From the NCBI RefSeq assembly GCF_014282005.1, contig NZ_JACFTD010000007.1, positions 124,001 through 188,000 on the forward strand: a stretch of DNA of 64,000 nucleotides, read 5' to 3'. Below, in pieces: positions 17,950 to 27,414 of this stretch (the stretch's first letter is position 1; each line of letters begins with the position of its first letter). Origin of the DNA: Sporosarcina sp. BP05. Lineage in GTDB: Bacteria; Bacillota; Bacilli; Bacillales_A; Planococcaceae. Both the position numbers and the translations under genes were made by a program. The notes below the pieces were generated by a model. The model searched no databases. It was given only the letters and a program-made list of their open reading frames with translations, and was not told where the DNA came from.

Positions 17950-18488
17950 TCGAGTACCTCCACAATAATATGATCATTTGTGAAAACGCATATTTCTGCA
18001 GCCGTCTCTAGTGCCGCTTGGGCTATTTCTGCAGCAGTGAGCGAATGCCCGCTATACTTTTTCAAAGCCCGGCCAGCGGCAAGTGCGTAATGGCCGCCTG
18101 AACCTATTGCCAAAACACCATCATCCGGTTCAATCACTTCTCCTGTTCCAGATACGAGTAACAAACGCTCATTATCCATAACAAGTAACATCGCCTCAAG
18201 CTTCCGTAGAATCCGGTCACCTCGCCATTCTTTCGCAAGTTCAACAGAAGCCCTTTGAAGGTTCCCATTGTACTCCGTGAGTTTGGCTTCGAACAATTCA
18301 AATAGCGTGAAAGCGTCCGCTACCGATCCCGCAAAACCTGCCAGTACTTTACCACCAAAAATTCGGCGGACTTTTTTTGCCGTATGTTTCATGACGACTG
18401 CGTTTCCTACCGTCACTTGCCCATCGCCTGACATGGCACAAGACCCTTCATGGCGAATGGCAAAGATTGTCGTTGCATGGAATTCCAT
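17946..18488 (-). CDS. hslV: ATP-dependent protease peptidase subunit HslV (ClpQ/CodW)
   Basis: HslV is the proteasome-like peptidase of the HslUV machine. The 180-residue protein has the core [34 protein letters not shown] and [14 protein letters not shown]. The start ATG at 18488 is fixed by TAGGAGG 8-9 bases upstream and gives MEFHATT. Codon 2 is Glu, so the free N-terminal Ser reported for B. subtilis CodW cannot form. The catalytic residue would have to be Thr6 or Thr7 after removal of a short propeptide. Confidence 0.97.
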   Translation of the reverse strand: MEFHATTIFAIRHEGSCAMSGDGQVTVGNAVVMKHTAKKVRRIFGGKVLAGFAGSVADAFTLFELFEAKLTEYNGNLQRASVELAKEWRGDRILRKLEAMLLVMDNERLLLVSGTGEVIEPDDGVLAIGSGGHYALAAGRALKKYSGHSLTAAEIAQAALETAAEICVFTNDHIIVEVLE

Positions 18489-18500
18489 CAGATCATCCTC

Positions 18501-19400
18501 CTATGCTCGCGGGTGCGTATTCATATATGTTTTTCGTAAATGCTCTTTTGTTATATGTGTATACACTTGCGTTGAAGATAAGTGACTGTGTCCAAGTAGT
18601 TCCTGAACGGTTCTCATGTCGGCGCCCCCTGCCAAAAGGTGGGTCGCAAATGAATGGCGAATCATATGTGGATAGATTTTCGAGTGAAGTGATGCGCGTT
18701 CCATCATCATGCTTAAGATATGGCGCACACCCCGGTCAGTCAGTGGGTCCCCCCGTAAATTGACGAACAGCATGTCATGCTCTTTCTGTTTCATCAAATT
18801 CAATCTGCTGTTCTCACGATAAGCATCCAGTGCAGATTGCGCAAAACTCCCGAATGGTACATATCGTTCCTTACGTCCTTTTCCCATTACCAAAACAATG
18901 CCGAGGTGATCATCGATATCGTGCATTTTGACAGCTGTCAGCTCGCTGACCCGCATGCCGGTTGCGTAGAGTAATTCAAGGAGTGCATAATCACGCAAAG
19001 ACTTTCTATCTTCCCCCTGACAGGATGAAAATAAAGACTCCATTTCCTCTTCATAAAAAAAAGCCGGAAGTCGTTCTTCCTTCTTCGGGTGATGGAGAGA
19101 ACGAAATGCGCTATCACTAATGCCATACCTGTCATTCGAAAATTTAAAAAAGGAACGGATAGAAGATATTTTTCTAGAAATCGATGCTCTCGATAAACCC
19201 AAGTCATACAGTTCAGTAGCATAAAGTCTTGCTTCAGGATAAGTCACATCGTTCAAATCTATAATGCCTTCAACTTCCAGAAATGACAGAAATGCATCAA
19301 CATCTTTTTCATACTCTGACACTGTGTAAAATGAATAGTTCTTTTCTAAGCGTACGTACGAAATGTATTCATCACGGATGATAGAAGGTTGTACTGTCAT
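18501..19400 (-). CDS. xerC: Tyrosine recombinase XerC (CodV)
   Basis: XerC with XerD resolves chromosome dimers at dif during division. From ATG 19400 (AGGGGGTGA upstream) the protein has 299 residues, with an N-terminal SAM-like core-binding domain (about 1-90) and a catalytic domain. The full active-site set is visible: Arg in ATGMRVSEL, Lys in GKGRKERYVPF, His-x2-Arg in HMIRHSFATHLL, His in LLGHSHLSSTQ and the nucleophile Tyr in VYTHI. It heads the xerC-hslV-hslU cluster, 12 bases before hslV, as in B. subtilis codV. No attachment site is nearby, so it is not a phage integrase. Confidence 0.97.
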   Translation of the reverse strand: MTVQPSIIRDEYISYVRLEKNYSFYTVSEYEKDVDAFLSFLEVEGIIDLNDVTYPEARLYATELYDLGLSRASISRKISSIRSFFKFSNDRYGISDSAFRSLHHPKKEERLPAFFYEEEMESLFSSCQGEDRKSLRDYALLELLYATGMRVSELTAVKMHDIDDHLGIVLVMGKGRKERYVPFGSFAQSALDAYRENSRLNLMKQKEHDMLFVNLRGDPLTDRGVRHILSMMMERASLHSKIYPHMIRHSFATHLLAGGADMRTVQELLGHSHLSSTQVYTHITKEHLRKTYMNTHPRA

Positions 19401-19817
19401 ACACTTCACCCCCTGAATAGAAGCCTTTAAGTTATTAAAGTATTTCAAGTCATTTGAATAATAACACATTATTTACGAAACGCCATAGTAAAGCGAGTTG
19501 ACTAATAGCCGAAAGATAGCGACTAATCCAGAAATTCGAAAGTCATCCACGATTCACTATACAATACATGTTGATCGTACGGCAACTATCTATTGCCAAG
19601 AAGTCTGACCTCTTTAAAATTGTTCTCGTTCCCGACACAATTTGTTCATATCCAGGACAAAAGCGCAAGTATTCGCCACCTCAAGGGACTAGAACTTAGG
19701 CGTCTACTACCTAATTTTCAACTTATTCACAGTACGGGACTTACTAATTTCCTAGACAATAAAAAGAAGAAGGCTAGGAATACTTTCTCTAGCCTTCTCC
19801 TTTAAAAAACAAACTAT
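19401..19817. other. Intergenic region between xerC and trmFO
   Basis: About 420 bases with the xerC ribosome binding site at the left and the trmFO terminator at the right. The middle is AT-rich with no supported gene. Several weak sigma-A-like hexamers are present upstream of xerC, but none is good enough to call. Confidence 0.5.
19762..19798 (-). terminator. Rho-independent terminator after trmFO
   Basis: A perfect 10-bp stem (AGAAGGCTAG with CTAGCCTTCT) around an 11-base loop is followed on the minus strand by TTCTTTTTATT. It lies about 20 bases beyond the trmFO stop. Confidence 0.88.
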
Positions 19818-21128
19818 TCAAGATAGTGATACTAACTGGAACTCACTAATCGCTTTAAGCGCACGTTCCGCATGCTTCTCGGCACGTTCTAATTTAGTTC
19901 TAACGCGTTTACCAAGTTCCGGAAAAAGACCAAAGTTGATATTCATCGGTTGGAAGTTTGTCGGATTGGCCTCGGTAACATATCTTGCCATGCTGCCAAG
20001 TGCCGTTTCGTGTGGGAAAAGGACTAACTCTTTACCAAGTGCTAGATTGGCAGCGTTAATGCCGGCAATAAGGCCTGAACCTGCCGATTCGACATATCCT
20101 TCAACGCCCGTCATCTGTCCCGCGAAAAACACATTAGAGTTCGCCTTTAACTGGTAAGTCGCATCGAGTACACGTGGTGAGTTAATAAATGTGTTGCGAT
20201 GCATTACACCATAGCGTACGATTTCAACGTTTTCAAGACCTGGAATAAGTCTAATAACTTCCTTTTGCGCACCCCATTTCATATGCGTTTGGAATCCTAC
20301 GATGTTATACAAGGTTCCGGCTGCATCATCTTGACGAAGTTGAATGACCGCTTTTGCAAGTTTGCCTGTTACCGGATGTTCAAGTCCAACTGGTTTAAGT
20401 GCGCCGAATAACAACGTCTGCGCACCGCGCTGGGCAACCACTTCCACCGGCATACATCCTTCGAAGTAGATTTCTTTTTCGAACTCCTTAAGCGGTACAA
20501 TTTCTGCCGCCACAAGCGCATTATAGAAACGTTCGAATTCTTCCTCATCCATTGGACAGTTTAAATAGGCTGCTTCGCCCTTATCATAACGGGATTTTAA
20601 ATAGACTTTGTCCATATCGATTGAATCTTTTTCAATAATTGGTGCTGCAGCGTCATAGAAATATAGATATTCCTCGCCTGTCAGTTTACGAATTTGTTCA
20701 GCAAGTGCTGGTGATGTCAACGGACCAGTAGCGATAATCGTAATTCCCTCTGGCAGTTCCGTCACTTCTTCATTAATAATTTCGATAAGCGGATGGTTTC
20801 GAATCGTGTCGGTAACATGACCAGCGAACTCATGGCGGTCGACCGCCAACGCCCCTCCAGCGGGAACCGCGCAAGCATCAGCTGCTCGTATAATGAGAGA
20901 GTCGAGCATTCTCATTTCTTCTTTAATAATACCAACTGCATTCGTCAAATTGTTCGCGCGCAACGAGTTACTGCACACGAGCTCAGCAAATTTGTCTGTA
21001 TGGTGCGCAGGCGTCTGTTTTACCGGCCGCATTTCATATAAGCGTACATTCACTCCACGGCTAGCAATTTGCCATGCAGCCTCACTCCCCGCGAGGCCTG
21101 CACCTATCACATTTACGATGGGTGTCAT
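19818..21128 (-). CDS. trmFO: FAD/folate-dependent tRNA (uracil-54-C5)-methyltransferase TrmFO
   Basis: TrmFO makes ribothymidine at position 54 of tRNAs using methylene-tetrahydrofolate and FADH2. The 436-residue product has the N-terminal dinucleotide-binding motif [15 protein letters not shown], the segment [18 protein letters not shown], Cys-containing [13 protein letters not shown] and the C-terminal FAD-binding motif [20 protein letters not shown]. The ATG follows GAAGGTGA. It lies downstream of topA, as in B. subtilis, but separated by a 0.6-kb repeat array. Confidence 0.98.
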   Translation of the reverse strand: MTPIVNVIGAGLAGSEAAWQIASRGVNVRLYEMRPVKQTPAHHTDKFAELVCSNSLRANNLTNAVGIIKEEMRMLDSLIIRAADACAVPAGGALAVDRHEFAGHVTDTIRNHPLIEIINEEVTELPEGITIIATGPLTSPALAEQIRKLTGEEYLYFYDAAAPIIEKDSIDMDKVYLKSRYDKGEAAYLNCPMDEEEFERFYNALVAAEIVPLKEFEKEIYFEGCMPVEVVAQRGAQTLLFGALKPVGLEHPVTGKLAKAVIQLRQDDAAGTLYNIVGFQTHMKWGAQKEVIRLIPGLENVEIVRYGVMHRNTFINSPRVLDATYQLKANSNVFFAGQMTGVEGYVESAGSGLIAGINAANLALGKELVLFPHETALGSMARYVTEANPTNFQPMNINFGLFPELGKRVRTKLERAEKHAERALKAISEFQLVSLS

Positions 21129-21159
21129 CCCGTCACCTTCTCTCTAGTGTTCTTTTTGT

Positions 21160-21773
21160 CTAGGCTTCAGCGCCTAGACCCTCGAGTCGCTTCAGTCCTT
21201 AAGTTAAAGGCAAAGAGCGCCTTTATCTTAAGGCCCTCCAGCGCTTTTCGGGTCTACCAGGCGCTTACGCTTTTCTTTGTTGTCCAGACTCCAGCGCCTA
21301 GGGGCTCGGGTCATAAGCCAGCCCAGCTATGCGGCAAAGTACGCCGCGTCGCCGGTCCGTCTTATGCCTGCCGCCCCTGACCAGGCGCTTTCGCTTTTCT
21401 TGGTTGTCCAGACTCCAGCGCCTAGGGGCTCGGGTCATAAGCCAGCCCGGCTATGCGGCAAAGTACGCCGCGTCGCCGGTCCGTCTTATGCCTGCCGCCC
21501 CTGACCAGGCGCTTTCGCTTTTCTTGGTTGTCCAGACTTCAGGCGCCAGATGCTCGGGTCATAAGTCGTTTCGGCTGTGCGGCAAAGTACGCCGCTCCGC
21601 CAAACCGCCTTATGCCTGCCGCATCTAGACGGCGCCTTCCGCTTTTCTATGTTGTCCAGCTCCGGGCGCCAGATGCTCGGGTCATAAGCAATCCAGCTAT
21701 GTGGCAAAAACCGCCACGTCGCTGGCTCGTCTTATGCCTGTCGCACCTGAGCCGCGCCCTCCGCTTTTCTTTG
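21160..21773. repeat. Tandem palindromic repeat array (one B unit, four A units, 124-bp period)
   Basis: Unit B spans 21160-21280. Four A units begin with TGTCCAG at 21281, 21405, 21529 and 21653, exactly 124 bases apart, and the last ends at the topA stop codon. The first two A units differ by one base. Each A unit is a nested inverted repeat: outer AGCGCC with GGCGCT, GGGGC with GCCCC, CATAAG with CTTATG, and inner GCGGC with GCCGC around a 6-base loop. The array fills the whole trmFO-topA gap. It is non-coding, and similar units occur at five other sites in this window. Confidence 0.95.
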
Positions 21774-23849
21774 TTACTGCGTATCTTCTTTATAATCACA
21801 TTCTGTACATTGAATCTGTACGCCTTTTTTCAGTTTCTTCTCAACTAGAGTACTTTCACATTTCGGACACGGTCTCGTAATCGGCTTATCCCATGATACG
21901 TATTCACATTCCGGATATCTATCACAGCCATAAAATATACGTTTCGTCTTACTTTTTCGTTCGACGACCTGTCCTTCTTTACATGTTGGACAAGTCACAC
22001 CGATTGGTTTGATAATGGCTTTGGTATTGCGACATTCCGGAAAATCGGAACAGGCCATGAACTTGCCGTATCGACCCAATTTATATACCATTGCGGAGCC
22101 GCATTTCTCACAGTCTTCGCCAGCTGGTTCATCTTTGATTTCGATTTTTTCCATCTCTGCATCTGCGATTTGCACATGCTTTTCAAAATCACCATAGAAG
22201 TTACCAATAACCTCAGCCCACTTAATCAGACCATGCTCCACATTATCAAGTTCTTTTTCCATTTGAGCTGTAAACTCAAGGTCGATAATATTAGGGAAGT
22301 ATTGATCTACGGCTTGATGAACGATACCGCCTAGCTCTGTAGGAAGGAATCTCTTCGCATCGAGAACTACATAGCCTCGTTTTTGAATTGTGTCGAGCGT
22401 CGGTGCGTACGTTGATGGACGACCTATTCCCTGCTCTTCAAGCGTCTTGACTAATCTTGCTTCCGAAAACCTTGGTGGCGGCTGAGTAAAGTGTTGTTTG
22501 GGATCGATTTCACTGAATTTCACTTGCTCGCCTTCTTCAAGCGGCGGGAGGATACGGTCTTTCTCCTCTTCTTTATCATCGTCACCTTCAACATACACTT
22601 TCATGAACCCTTGGAATTTAACTTGCGAACCGTTCGCCCTGAAGCGGACTTCACCATTCACAAGATCGACCGCAACCGTGTCGAGTACCGCTGGCGCCAT
22701 TTGACTGGCGACGAGTCGTTCCCATATGAGTTTGTAAAGACGTAGTTGATCCCGTGACAATACTGTTTTCATAGCAGCTGGTGGTCGCATAACAGATGTC
22801 GGGCGTACTGCCTCGTGTGCGTCCTGCGTTTTTGCGGCGCTACCTTTAGCTACCGGCTTTGATGTTGCTACAAATTCTTCCCCATACATTGTTTCGATGA
22901 ATGATCTCGCTTCCTCTTTTGCGCTATCGGCAATTCGGGTCGAGTCTGTTCTCATGTATGTAATAAGACCAACTTGACCTTCTTTCCCAAGGTTGATTCC
23001 TTCATAGAGCTGTTGGGCAAGCATCATCGTTTTTTTCGCTCGGAAGTTCAGCTTTCGTGCTGCTTCCTGTTGCAAGGATGAAGTGGTGAACGGCAACGCT
23101 GGATTTCGTTTACGCTCTTTTTTAACAACATTCGCAATATCGAATGTATCTCCGCTTAATTGGCTTAAGATTGCATCGACCTGTTGTTTGTCTGTAAGTT
23201 TCACTTTTTTCTTCGAATCGCCGAAGAACTCCGCTTCGAATGTAGTATCGTCTTTTTCGAATTGACCGGAAATGCTCCAGTATTCTTCAGGGACAAATGC
23301 ATTGATTTCATTTTCTCTGTCGATAATCATACGTAGTGCGACAGATTGAACCCGGCCAGCGGATAACCCTTTTTTCACTTTTTTCCAAAGTATTGGGCTG
23401 ATGTTGTAGCCTACAAGTCGATCTAAAATGCGACGGGCTTGTTGTGCATCGACACGATCCATATCGATTGGCCGTGGATTCTTAAATGATTCTTTAATCG
23501 CTTCTTTTGTTATTTCATTGAAGACAACTCGACAATCTGATTCGATATCTACGCCAAGCTGATTTGCCAAATGCCACGCAATCGCTTCCCCTTCTCTGTC
23601 GGGGTCAGCTGCGAGAAAGATTTTTTTAGCTTTTTTAGCTTCTTTTTTTAAATCTTGAAGAATCGGGCCTTTGCCGCGAATCGTAATGTATTTCGGTTCA
23701 AAGTTATTTTCGGTATCTACGCCCATCTGACTGCGCGGAAGATCACGCAAATGTCCAAGTGATGCACGCACTTTATATTTTTTTCCGAGATAGCGTTCAA
23801 TCGTTTTTGCCTTTGCGGGTGATTCCACAATTACTAGGTAGTCTGCCAT
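21774..23849 (-). CDS. topA: DNA topoisomerase I
   Basis: TopA relaxes negative supercoils by single-strand cleavage. The 691-residue enzyme has the N-terminal Toprim domain ([18 protein letters not shown]; metal-binding [19 protein letters not shown]), the catalytic Tyr298 in [12 protein letters not shown], and three C-terminal zinc-ribbon domains, each with four Cys (from about residues 583, 623 and 665). AAGGAGG precedes the ATG. Its stop codon abuts the repeat array downstream. Confidence 0.99.
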   Translation of the reverse strand: MADYLVIVESPAKAKTIERYLGKKYKVRASLGHLRDLPRSQMGVDTENNFEPKYITIRGKGPILQDLKKEAKKAKKIFLAADPDREGEAIAWHLANQLGVDIESDCRVVFNEITKEAIKESFKNPRPIDMDRVDAQQARRILDRLVGYNISPILWKKVKKGLSAGRVQSVALRMIIDRENEINAFVPEEYWSISGQFEKDDTTFEAEFFGDSKKKVKLTDKQQVDAILSQLSGDTFDIANVVKKERKRNPALPFTTSSLQQEAARKLNFRAKKTMMLAQQLYEGINLGKEGQVGLITYMRTDSTRIADSAKEEARSFIETMYGEEFVATSKPVAKGSAAKTQDAHEAVRPTSVMRPPAAMKTVLSRDQLRLYKLIWERLVASQMAPAVLDTVAVDLVNGEVRFRANGSQVKFQGFMKVYVEGDDDKEEEKDRILPPLEEGEQVKFSEIDPKQHFTQPPPRFSEARLVKTLEEQGIGRPSTYAPTLDTIQKRGYVVLDAKRFLPTELGGIVHQAVDQYFPNIIDLEFTAQMEKELDNVEHGLIKWAEVIGNFYGDFEKHVQIADAEMEKIEIKDEPAGEDCEKCGSAMVYKLGRYGKFMACSDFPECRNTKAIIKPIGVTCPTCKEGQVVERKSKTKRIFYGCDRYPECEYVSWDKPITRPCPKCESTLVEKKLKKGVQIQCTECDYKEDTQ

Positions 23850-23963
23850 TAAGTGTATGCCTCCTTAAAGAGGTTTTGTATTTATTCATCAAAAGAATAT
23901 CTGTTGCAAAATGTATACCAGTTTTGAGATTAAAGCAACCTTTTCAATGAAAAAGAGTTTTAT

Positions 23964-24851
23964 TCAACCATTGAAAACGAGTGATTCGACGATTTGGAAC
24001 CCGTTCCACACCGGTCTTGCACCCTCATCTAGCAACCTATTTGGGCCTGCCGACAACAGCGATGTGATGGGCCCGGGAACTGCATAGATATCTTTTCCGT
24101 GATCAAGTGCGTGCTCGACCGTACTCATCGTTCCACTTTTATCTGCTGATTCAGTGACAACGACTACATCTGATAACCCGCTTATGATACGATTTCGCAT
24201 CGGAAAAGTCCAACGTTCAGGGCTTACGTACGGTGGGTATTCAGTAATTAGGAGATGATTTAGTGCAATTCTGTCCGCGAGCGCCTGATTTTCTTTTGGG
24301 TAAAGATGGAACAATCCATGCCCAAGTACAGCAATTGTTTTACCGCCGAATTTGAGTGCTGCTACATGCGCCATCGTGTCAGCTCCTGTTGCTAATCCCG
24401 ATACGATAACGGCTCCATTTTCAACGAGCGGAGGAACAATAAGCGACATTGCTTCTTGTGAATAAACAGTTGCTTTTCGGGCTCCAATAATAGCCACTTT
24501 AAATTGTTTAGCAAGTAATGTATGGTCCCCTTTTGCATAAAGAACTGCCGGAGGATCGATAAGTACATGTAAATGGTCAGGGTATAAGGGATTTGTGAAC
24601 GGAATTGGGGTGATTGCATTCCGCTTATATAACGCTTCGTAGGGGGTATCAGCATTACGGTGTAGACTGTCTTTCAATTGACTAGCTTTTAACACCGGGA
24701 TGTTTAGGATATGAGCAAGTTCAAACGCCTTGTAAACATATAACTTTTCGAGATTGGGGTCTATCTCGTAAAGTCTGTTTAATCTGTTCAAAGGCACCGG
24801 AAATACATAGTGGAGCGCTAGCAATCGCCTTTCGGCATCTGTCAGTTCCAT
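23964..24851 (-). CDS. dprA: DNA processing protein DprA (Smf)
   Basis: DprA loads RecA onto incoming single-stranded DNA during transformation. From ATG 24851 (GGGAGG 6 bases upstream) the 295-residue protein has an N-terminal helical region, then the Rossmann-like core with VAIIGARKATVYSQEAM and GAVIVSGLATGADTMAHVAA. These are followed by GKTIAVLGHGL, FPMRNRIISGLSDVVVVTES and the C-terminal DIYAVPGPI signature. It sits between sucD and topA, as in B. subtilis. The gene is intact. Confidence 0.97.
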   Translation of the reverse strand: MELTDAERRLLALHYVFPVPLNRLNRLYEIDPNLEKLYVYKAFELAHILNIPVLKASQLKDSLHRNADTPYEALYKRNAITPIPFTNPLYPDHLHVLIDPPAVLYAKGDHTLLAKQFKVAIIGARKATVYSQEAMSLIVPPLVENGAVIVSGLATGADTMAHVAALKFGGKTIAVLGHGLFHLYPKENQALADRIALNHLLITEYPPYVSPERWTFPMRNRIISGLSDVVVVTESADKSGTMSTVEHALDHGKDIYAVPGPITSLLSAGPNRLLDEGARPVWNGFQIVESLVFNG

Positions 24852-24880
24852 TGAATTCCTCCCTTTAATAGTAGAAAAAA

Positions 24881-24915
24881 AGATGCAGCGCATAAACTAG
24901 CACGCTGCATCTTTC
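24881..24915 (-). terminator. Rho-independent terminator after sucCD
   Basis: A 10-bp perfect stem (AGATGCAGCG with CGCTGCATCT) with a 12-base loop is followed on the minus strand by a run of seven T. It lies just after the sucD stop and before the dprA start. Confidence 0.9.
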
Positions 24916-24918
24916 ATA

Positions 24919-25821
24919 TTAATGTGTTTTACACTTTTCGTATAGACCTTTTTCTTTAATTACTTTAATTAATGTTTCGCCGATAACAGATGGCGTGTCC
25001 GCAACTTCAACACCCGCAGCATTTAGTGCTTTGATTTTTTCAGCAGCTGTCCCTTTACCGCCAGAAATGATGGCACCAGCATGGCCCATACGTTTTCCTT
25101 CAGGAGCTGTTTGACCACCGATAAAGCCAACAACAGGCTTCGTCATGTTAGCTTGAATCCACGCAGCTGCTTCTTCTTCAGCAGTTCCGCCAATTTCACC
25201 AATCATAACAACCGCATATGTCTCAGGGTCTTCGTTGAATTCTTTTAGTACATCGATGAAGTTTGTTCCGTTAACTGGGTCTCCGCCGATACCAACAGAA
25301 GTAGACTGTCCGATTCCAGCGTTCGTCAATTGAAGAACCGCTTCATACGTCAGTGTACCTGAACGTGAAACAACGCCTACATGGCCTTTTGTATTAATGT
25401 AACCAGGCATGATGCCGATTTTACATTCGTCTGCCGTGATAACACCCGGGCAGTTTGGACCGACAAGACGCGTTTTCTTGCCTTCCATGTAACGCTTAAC
25501 TTTGACCATATCAAGTACTGGGATATGTTCTGTAATACAGATTGTCATGTCAAGTTCTGCTTCTACTGCTTCTAGAATTGCATCTGCAGCAAATGGAGCT
25601 GGAACATAAATAACTGATACGTTTGCGCCTGTTGCTTTTACAGCTTCTTCAACTGTGTTGAAAACAGGAACACCCGCCGCTTCAGTTCCACCTTTACCAG
25701 GTGTAACTCCGCCAACAATTTTCGTTCCGTACTCTAGCATTTGTTCTGTATGGAAAAGTGCTGTAGCACCCGTAATTCCTTGTACGATAACTTTTGTATC
25801 TTTGTTAATAAAAATACTCAT
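24919..25821 (-). CDS. sucD: Succinate-CoA ligase (ADP-forming) alpha subunit
   Basis: SucD with SucC interconverts succinyl-CoA and succinate with substrate-level phosphorylation in the TCA cycle. The 300-residue protein has the CoA-binding Rossmann fold ([19 protein letters not shown]) and [17 protein letters not shown]. The phospho-histidine is His247 in [12 protein letters not shown]. It starts 18 bases after sucC and ends at a strong terminator. Confidence 0.99.
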   Translation of the reverse strand: MSIFINKDTKVIVQGITGATALFHTEQMLEYGTKIVGGVTPGKGGTEAAGVPVFNTVEEAVKATGANVSVIYVPAPFAADAILEAVEAELDMTICITEHIPVLDMVKVKRYMEGKKTRLVGPNCPGVITADECKIGIMPGYINTKGHVGVVSRSGTLTYEAVLQLTNAGIGQSTSVGIGGDPVNGTNFIDVLKEFNEDPETYAVVMIGEIGGTAEEEAAAWIQANMTKPVVGFIGGQTAPEGKRMGHAGAIISGGKGTAAEKIKALNAAGVEVADTPSVIGETLIKVIKEKGLYEKCKTH

Positions 25822-25839
25822 CGTTTGTCCCTGCCTTTC

Positions 25840-27000
25840 TTAACCTACTAGTTCTACAATCTTTTTAGCACCGTCTGCCATCGTATCAGCAGCGATGATG
25901 TTCAAACCTGATTCATTCAATAGTGCTTTACCTTTGTCGACGTTTGTACCTTCTAGACGAACAACAAGTGGTACTTGTAGACCTACTTCTTTAGATGCAG
26001 CAATAACACCTTCAGCAATAACGTCACACTTCATAATACCACCGAAAATGTTGACGAAAATCCCTTTAACATTTGCATCAGAAAGAATGATTTTGAACGC
26101 TTCTGTAACTTTTTCAGCCGTTGCACTACCACCAACGTCAAGGAAGTTAGCAGGTGAACCACCGAAGTAGTTAATCGTGTCCATTGTAGCCATTGCAAGA
26201 CCTGCACCGTTAACCATACAGCCGACGTTTCCGTCAAGAGAAATATAGCTTAGGTCAAATTTTGAAGCTTCGATTTCTTTTGGATCTTCTTCATCATAGT
26301 CGCGAAGTGCTTGGATATCTTTATGACGGTATAGTGCACTGTCATCAAAGTTGAATTTCGCGTCAAGAGCAAGTACATCGTCACCAGTTGTTACAACTAG
26401 TGGGTTAATTTCAACAATAGATGCGTCTTTTTCTACGAACACTTGGTAAAGTCCAAGCATGAATTTCGCTGCTTTGTTTACAAGGTGTGTAGGGATGTTC
26501 ATGTTATATGCCATACGACGTGCTTGGAATCCAGTCAAACCAACAACTGGGTCAATGACTTCTTTGAAAATCTTTTCAGGTGTTGCTTCCGCAACTTCCT
26601 CGATGTCCATTCCGCCTTCTTCAGAACCCATAAGTGTTACACGGTCTGTTGCACTGTCAAGGACAAGTCCAAGATAGTATTCTTTTTTGATATCAGAACC
26701 TTCTTCGATAAGAAGACGTTTGATTTCTTTACCTTCTGGACCTGTTTGGTGAGTCACAAGTGTCTTACCAATCAATTCCTTAGCATAAGCACGAACTTCA
26801 TCAAGATTTCTTGCAATCTTAACGCCGCCCGCTTTCCCACGTCCACCCGCGTGGATTTGTGCTTTTACTACGATAATGTCTGTACCTAGTTCCTTTGCAG
26901 CTTTTACTGCTTCCTCAGGAGAGAAAGCAACTAGGCCGTTAGAAACTGCTACACCATATTCTCTTAGTAGCTGTTTGCCTTGATATTCATGGATATTCAT
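25840..27000 (-). CDS. sucC: Succinate-CoA ligase (ADP-forming) beta subunit
   Basis: SucC is the ATP-grasp, nucleotide-binding subunit of succinyl-CoA synthetase. The 386-residue product begins [17 protein letters not shown] and contains [20 protein letters not shown], the metal-binding IVEINPLVV and the subunit-interface Gly-rich segments [18 protein letters not shown] and [23 protein letters not shown] precedes the ATG, and a good sigma-A promoter lies 50-80 bases upstream. Confidence 0.99.
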   Translation of the reverse strand: MNIHEYQGKQLLREYGVAVSNGLVAFSPEEAVKAAKELGTDIIVVKAQIHAGGRGKAGGVKIARNLDEVRAYAKELIGKTLVTHQTGPEGKEIKRLLIEEGSDIKKEYYLGLVLDSATDRVTLMGSEEGGMDIEEVAEATPEKIFKEVIDPVVGLTGFQARRMAYNMNIPTHLVNKAAKFMLGLYQVFVEKDASIVEINPLVVTTGDDVLALDAKFNFDDSALYRHKDIQALRDYDEEDPKEIEASKFDLSYISLDGNVGCMVNGAGLAMATMDTINYFGGSPANFLDVGGSATAEKVTEAFKIILSDANVKGIFVNIFGGIMKCDVIAEGVIAASKEVGLQVPLVVRLEGTNVDKGKALLNESGLNIIAADTMADGAKKIVELVG

Positions 27001-27050
27001 CTTACATCCTCCATTCGTACTTCTAAGCTATTTAATTTACTGCCTTATCC

Positions 27051-27079
27051 ATTGTAGTAAACATGTCAAACAATGTCCA
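27051..27079 (-). promoter_or_regulatory. Sigma-A promoter of sucCD
   Basis: On the minus strand TGGACA (27074-27079) and TACAAT (27051-27056) are separated by exactly 17 bases, each one mismatch from consensus, about 50 bases upstream of sucC. It separates sucCD from ylqH upstream. Confidence 0.7.
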
Positions 27080-27117
27080 CAATTGAATTTCAAATGTAGA
27101 TATTTGTCGAATCTATT

Positions 27118-27414
27118 TCAAAATTCCGTTTTTCTTTTCTCTCCATGTTGACGGTCAATCTGATAAATATAGGCAAACACTTCAGATACCGCTTTGTACA
27201 ATTCTTCGGGAATCGACTCATTAACATTCAATTGCCCTAAAATTTCCACAAGGCTAGGATCTTCCTGAATAGGGATATTATTCTCTTTCGCTTTTTCCAA
27301 TATATTTTCAGCGATCTTCCCTTTCCCTTTTGCAACTACTTTTGGCGCTCCTGCCGAAAATGGTTCATATGAAAGGGCAACCGCCTCTTTTCGGATATGA
27401 CGTTCCTCTGTCAT
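27118..27414 (-). CDS. ylqH: YlqH, stand-alone FlhB cytoplasmic-domain-like protein
   Basis: This 98-residue protein resembles the part of the flagellar export switch FlhB that follows its NPTH self-cleavage site: AVALSYEPFSAGAPKVVAKG, AENILEKAKENNIPIQEDPS, and PEELYKAVSEVFAYIYQID. It lacks membrane helices and the NPTH sequence, so it looks like a detached, already cleaved FlhB C-domain. It overlaps ylqG by 4 bases. B. subtilis has the same ylqG-ylqH pair. The function is unknown; binding to FliK-like proteins or export cargo is an inference. Confidence 0.9.
   Translation of the reverse strand: MTEERHIRKEAVALSYEPFSAGAPKVVAKGKGKIAENILEKAKENNIPIQEDPSLVEILGQLNVNESIPEELYKAVSEVFAYIYQIDRQHGEKRKTEF

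Noticed and set aside
18501-19400. Tyrosine recombinase as sign of an integrated element
   Set aside because: It is the conserved XerC/CodV in its normal position before hslV-hslU-codY, with no attachment sites or phage genes.
19593-19805. 70-codon plus-strand open frame between xerC and trmFO
   Set aside because: No ribosome binding site, no domain, and it runs through the trmFO terminator.
21281-21773. Possible CRISPR array, because of perfectly regular spacing
   Set aside because: The repeated unit is the full 124 bases with no unique spacers between short direct repeats, and no cas genes are present.
21277-21848. Overlapping open frames on the plus strand through the trmFO-topA gap
   Set aside because: They are translations of the A repeats with no ribosome binding site, and different units use different frames.
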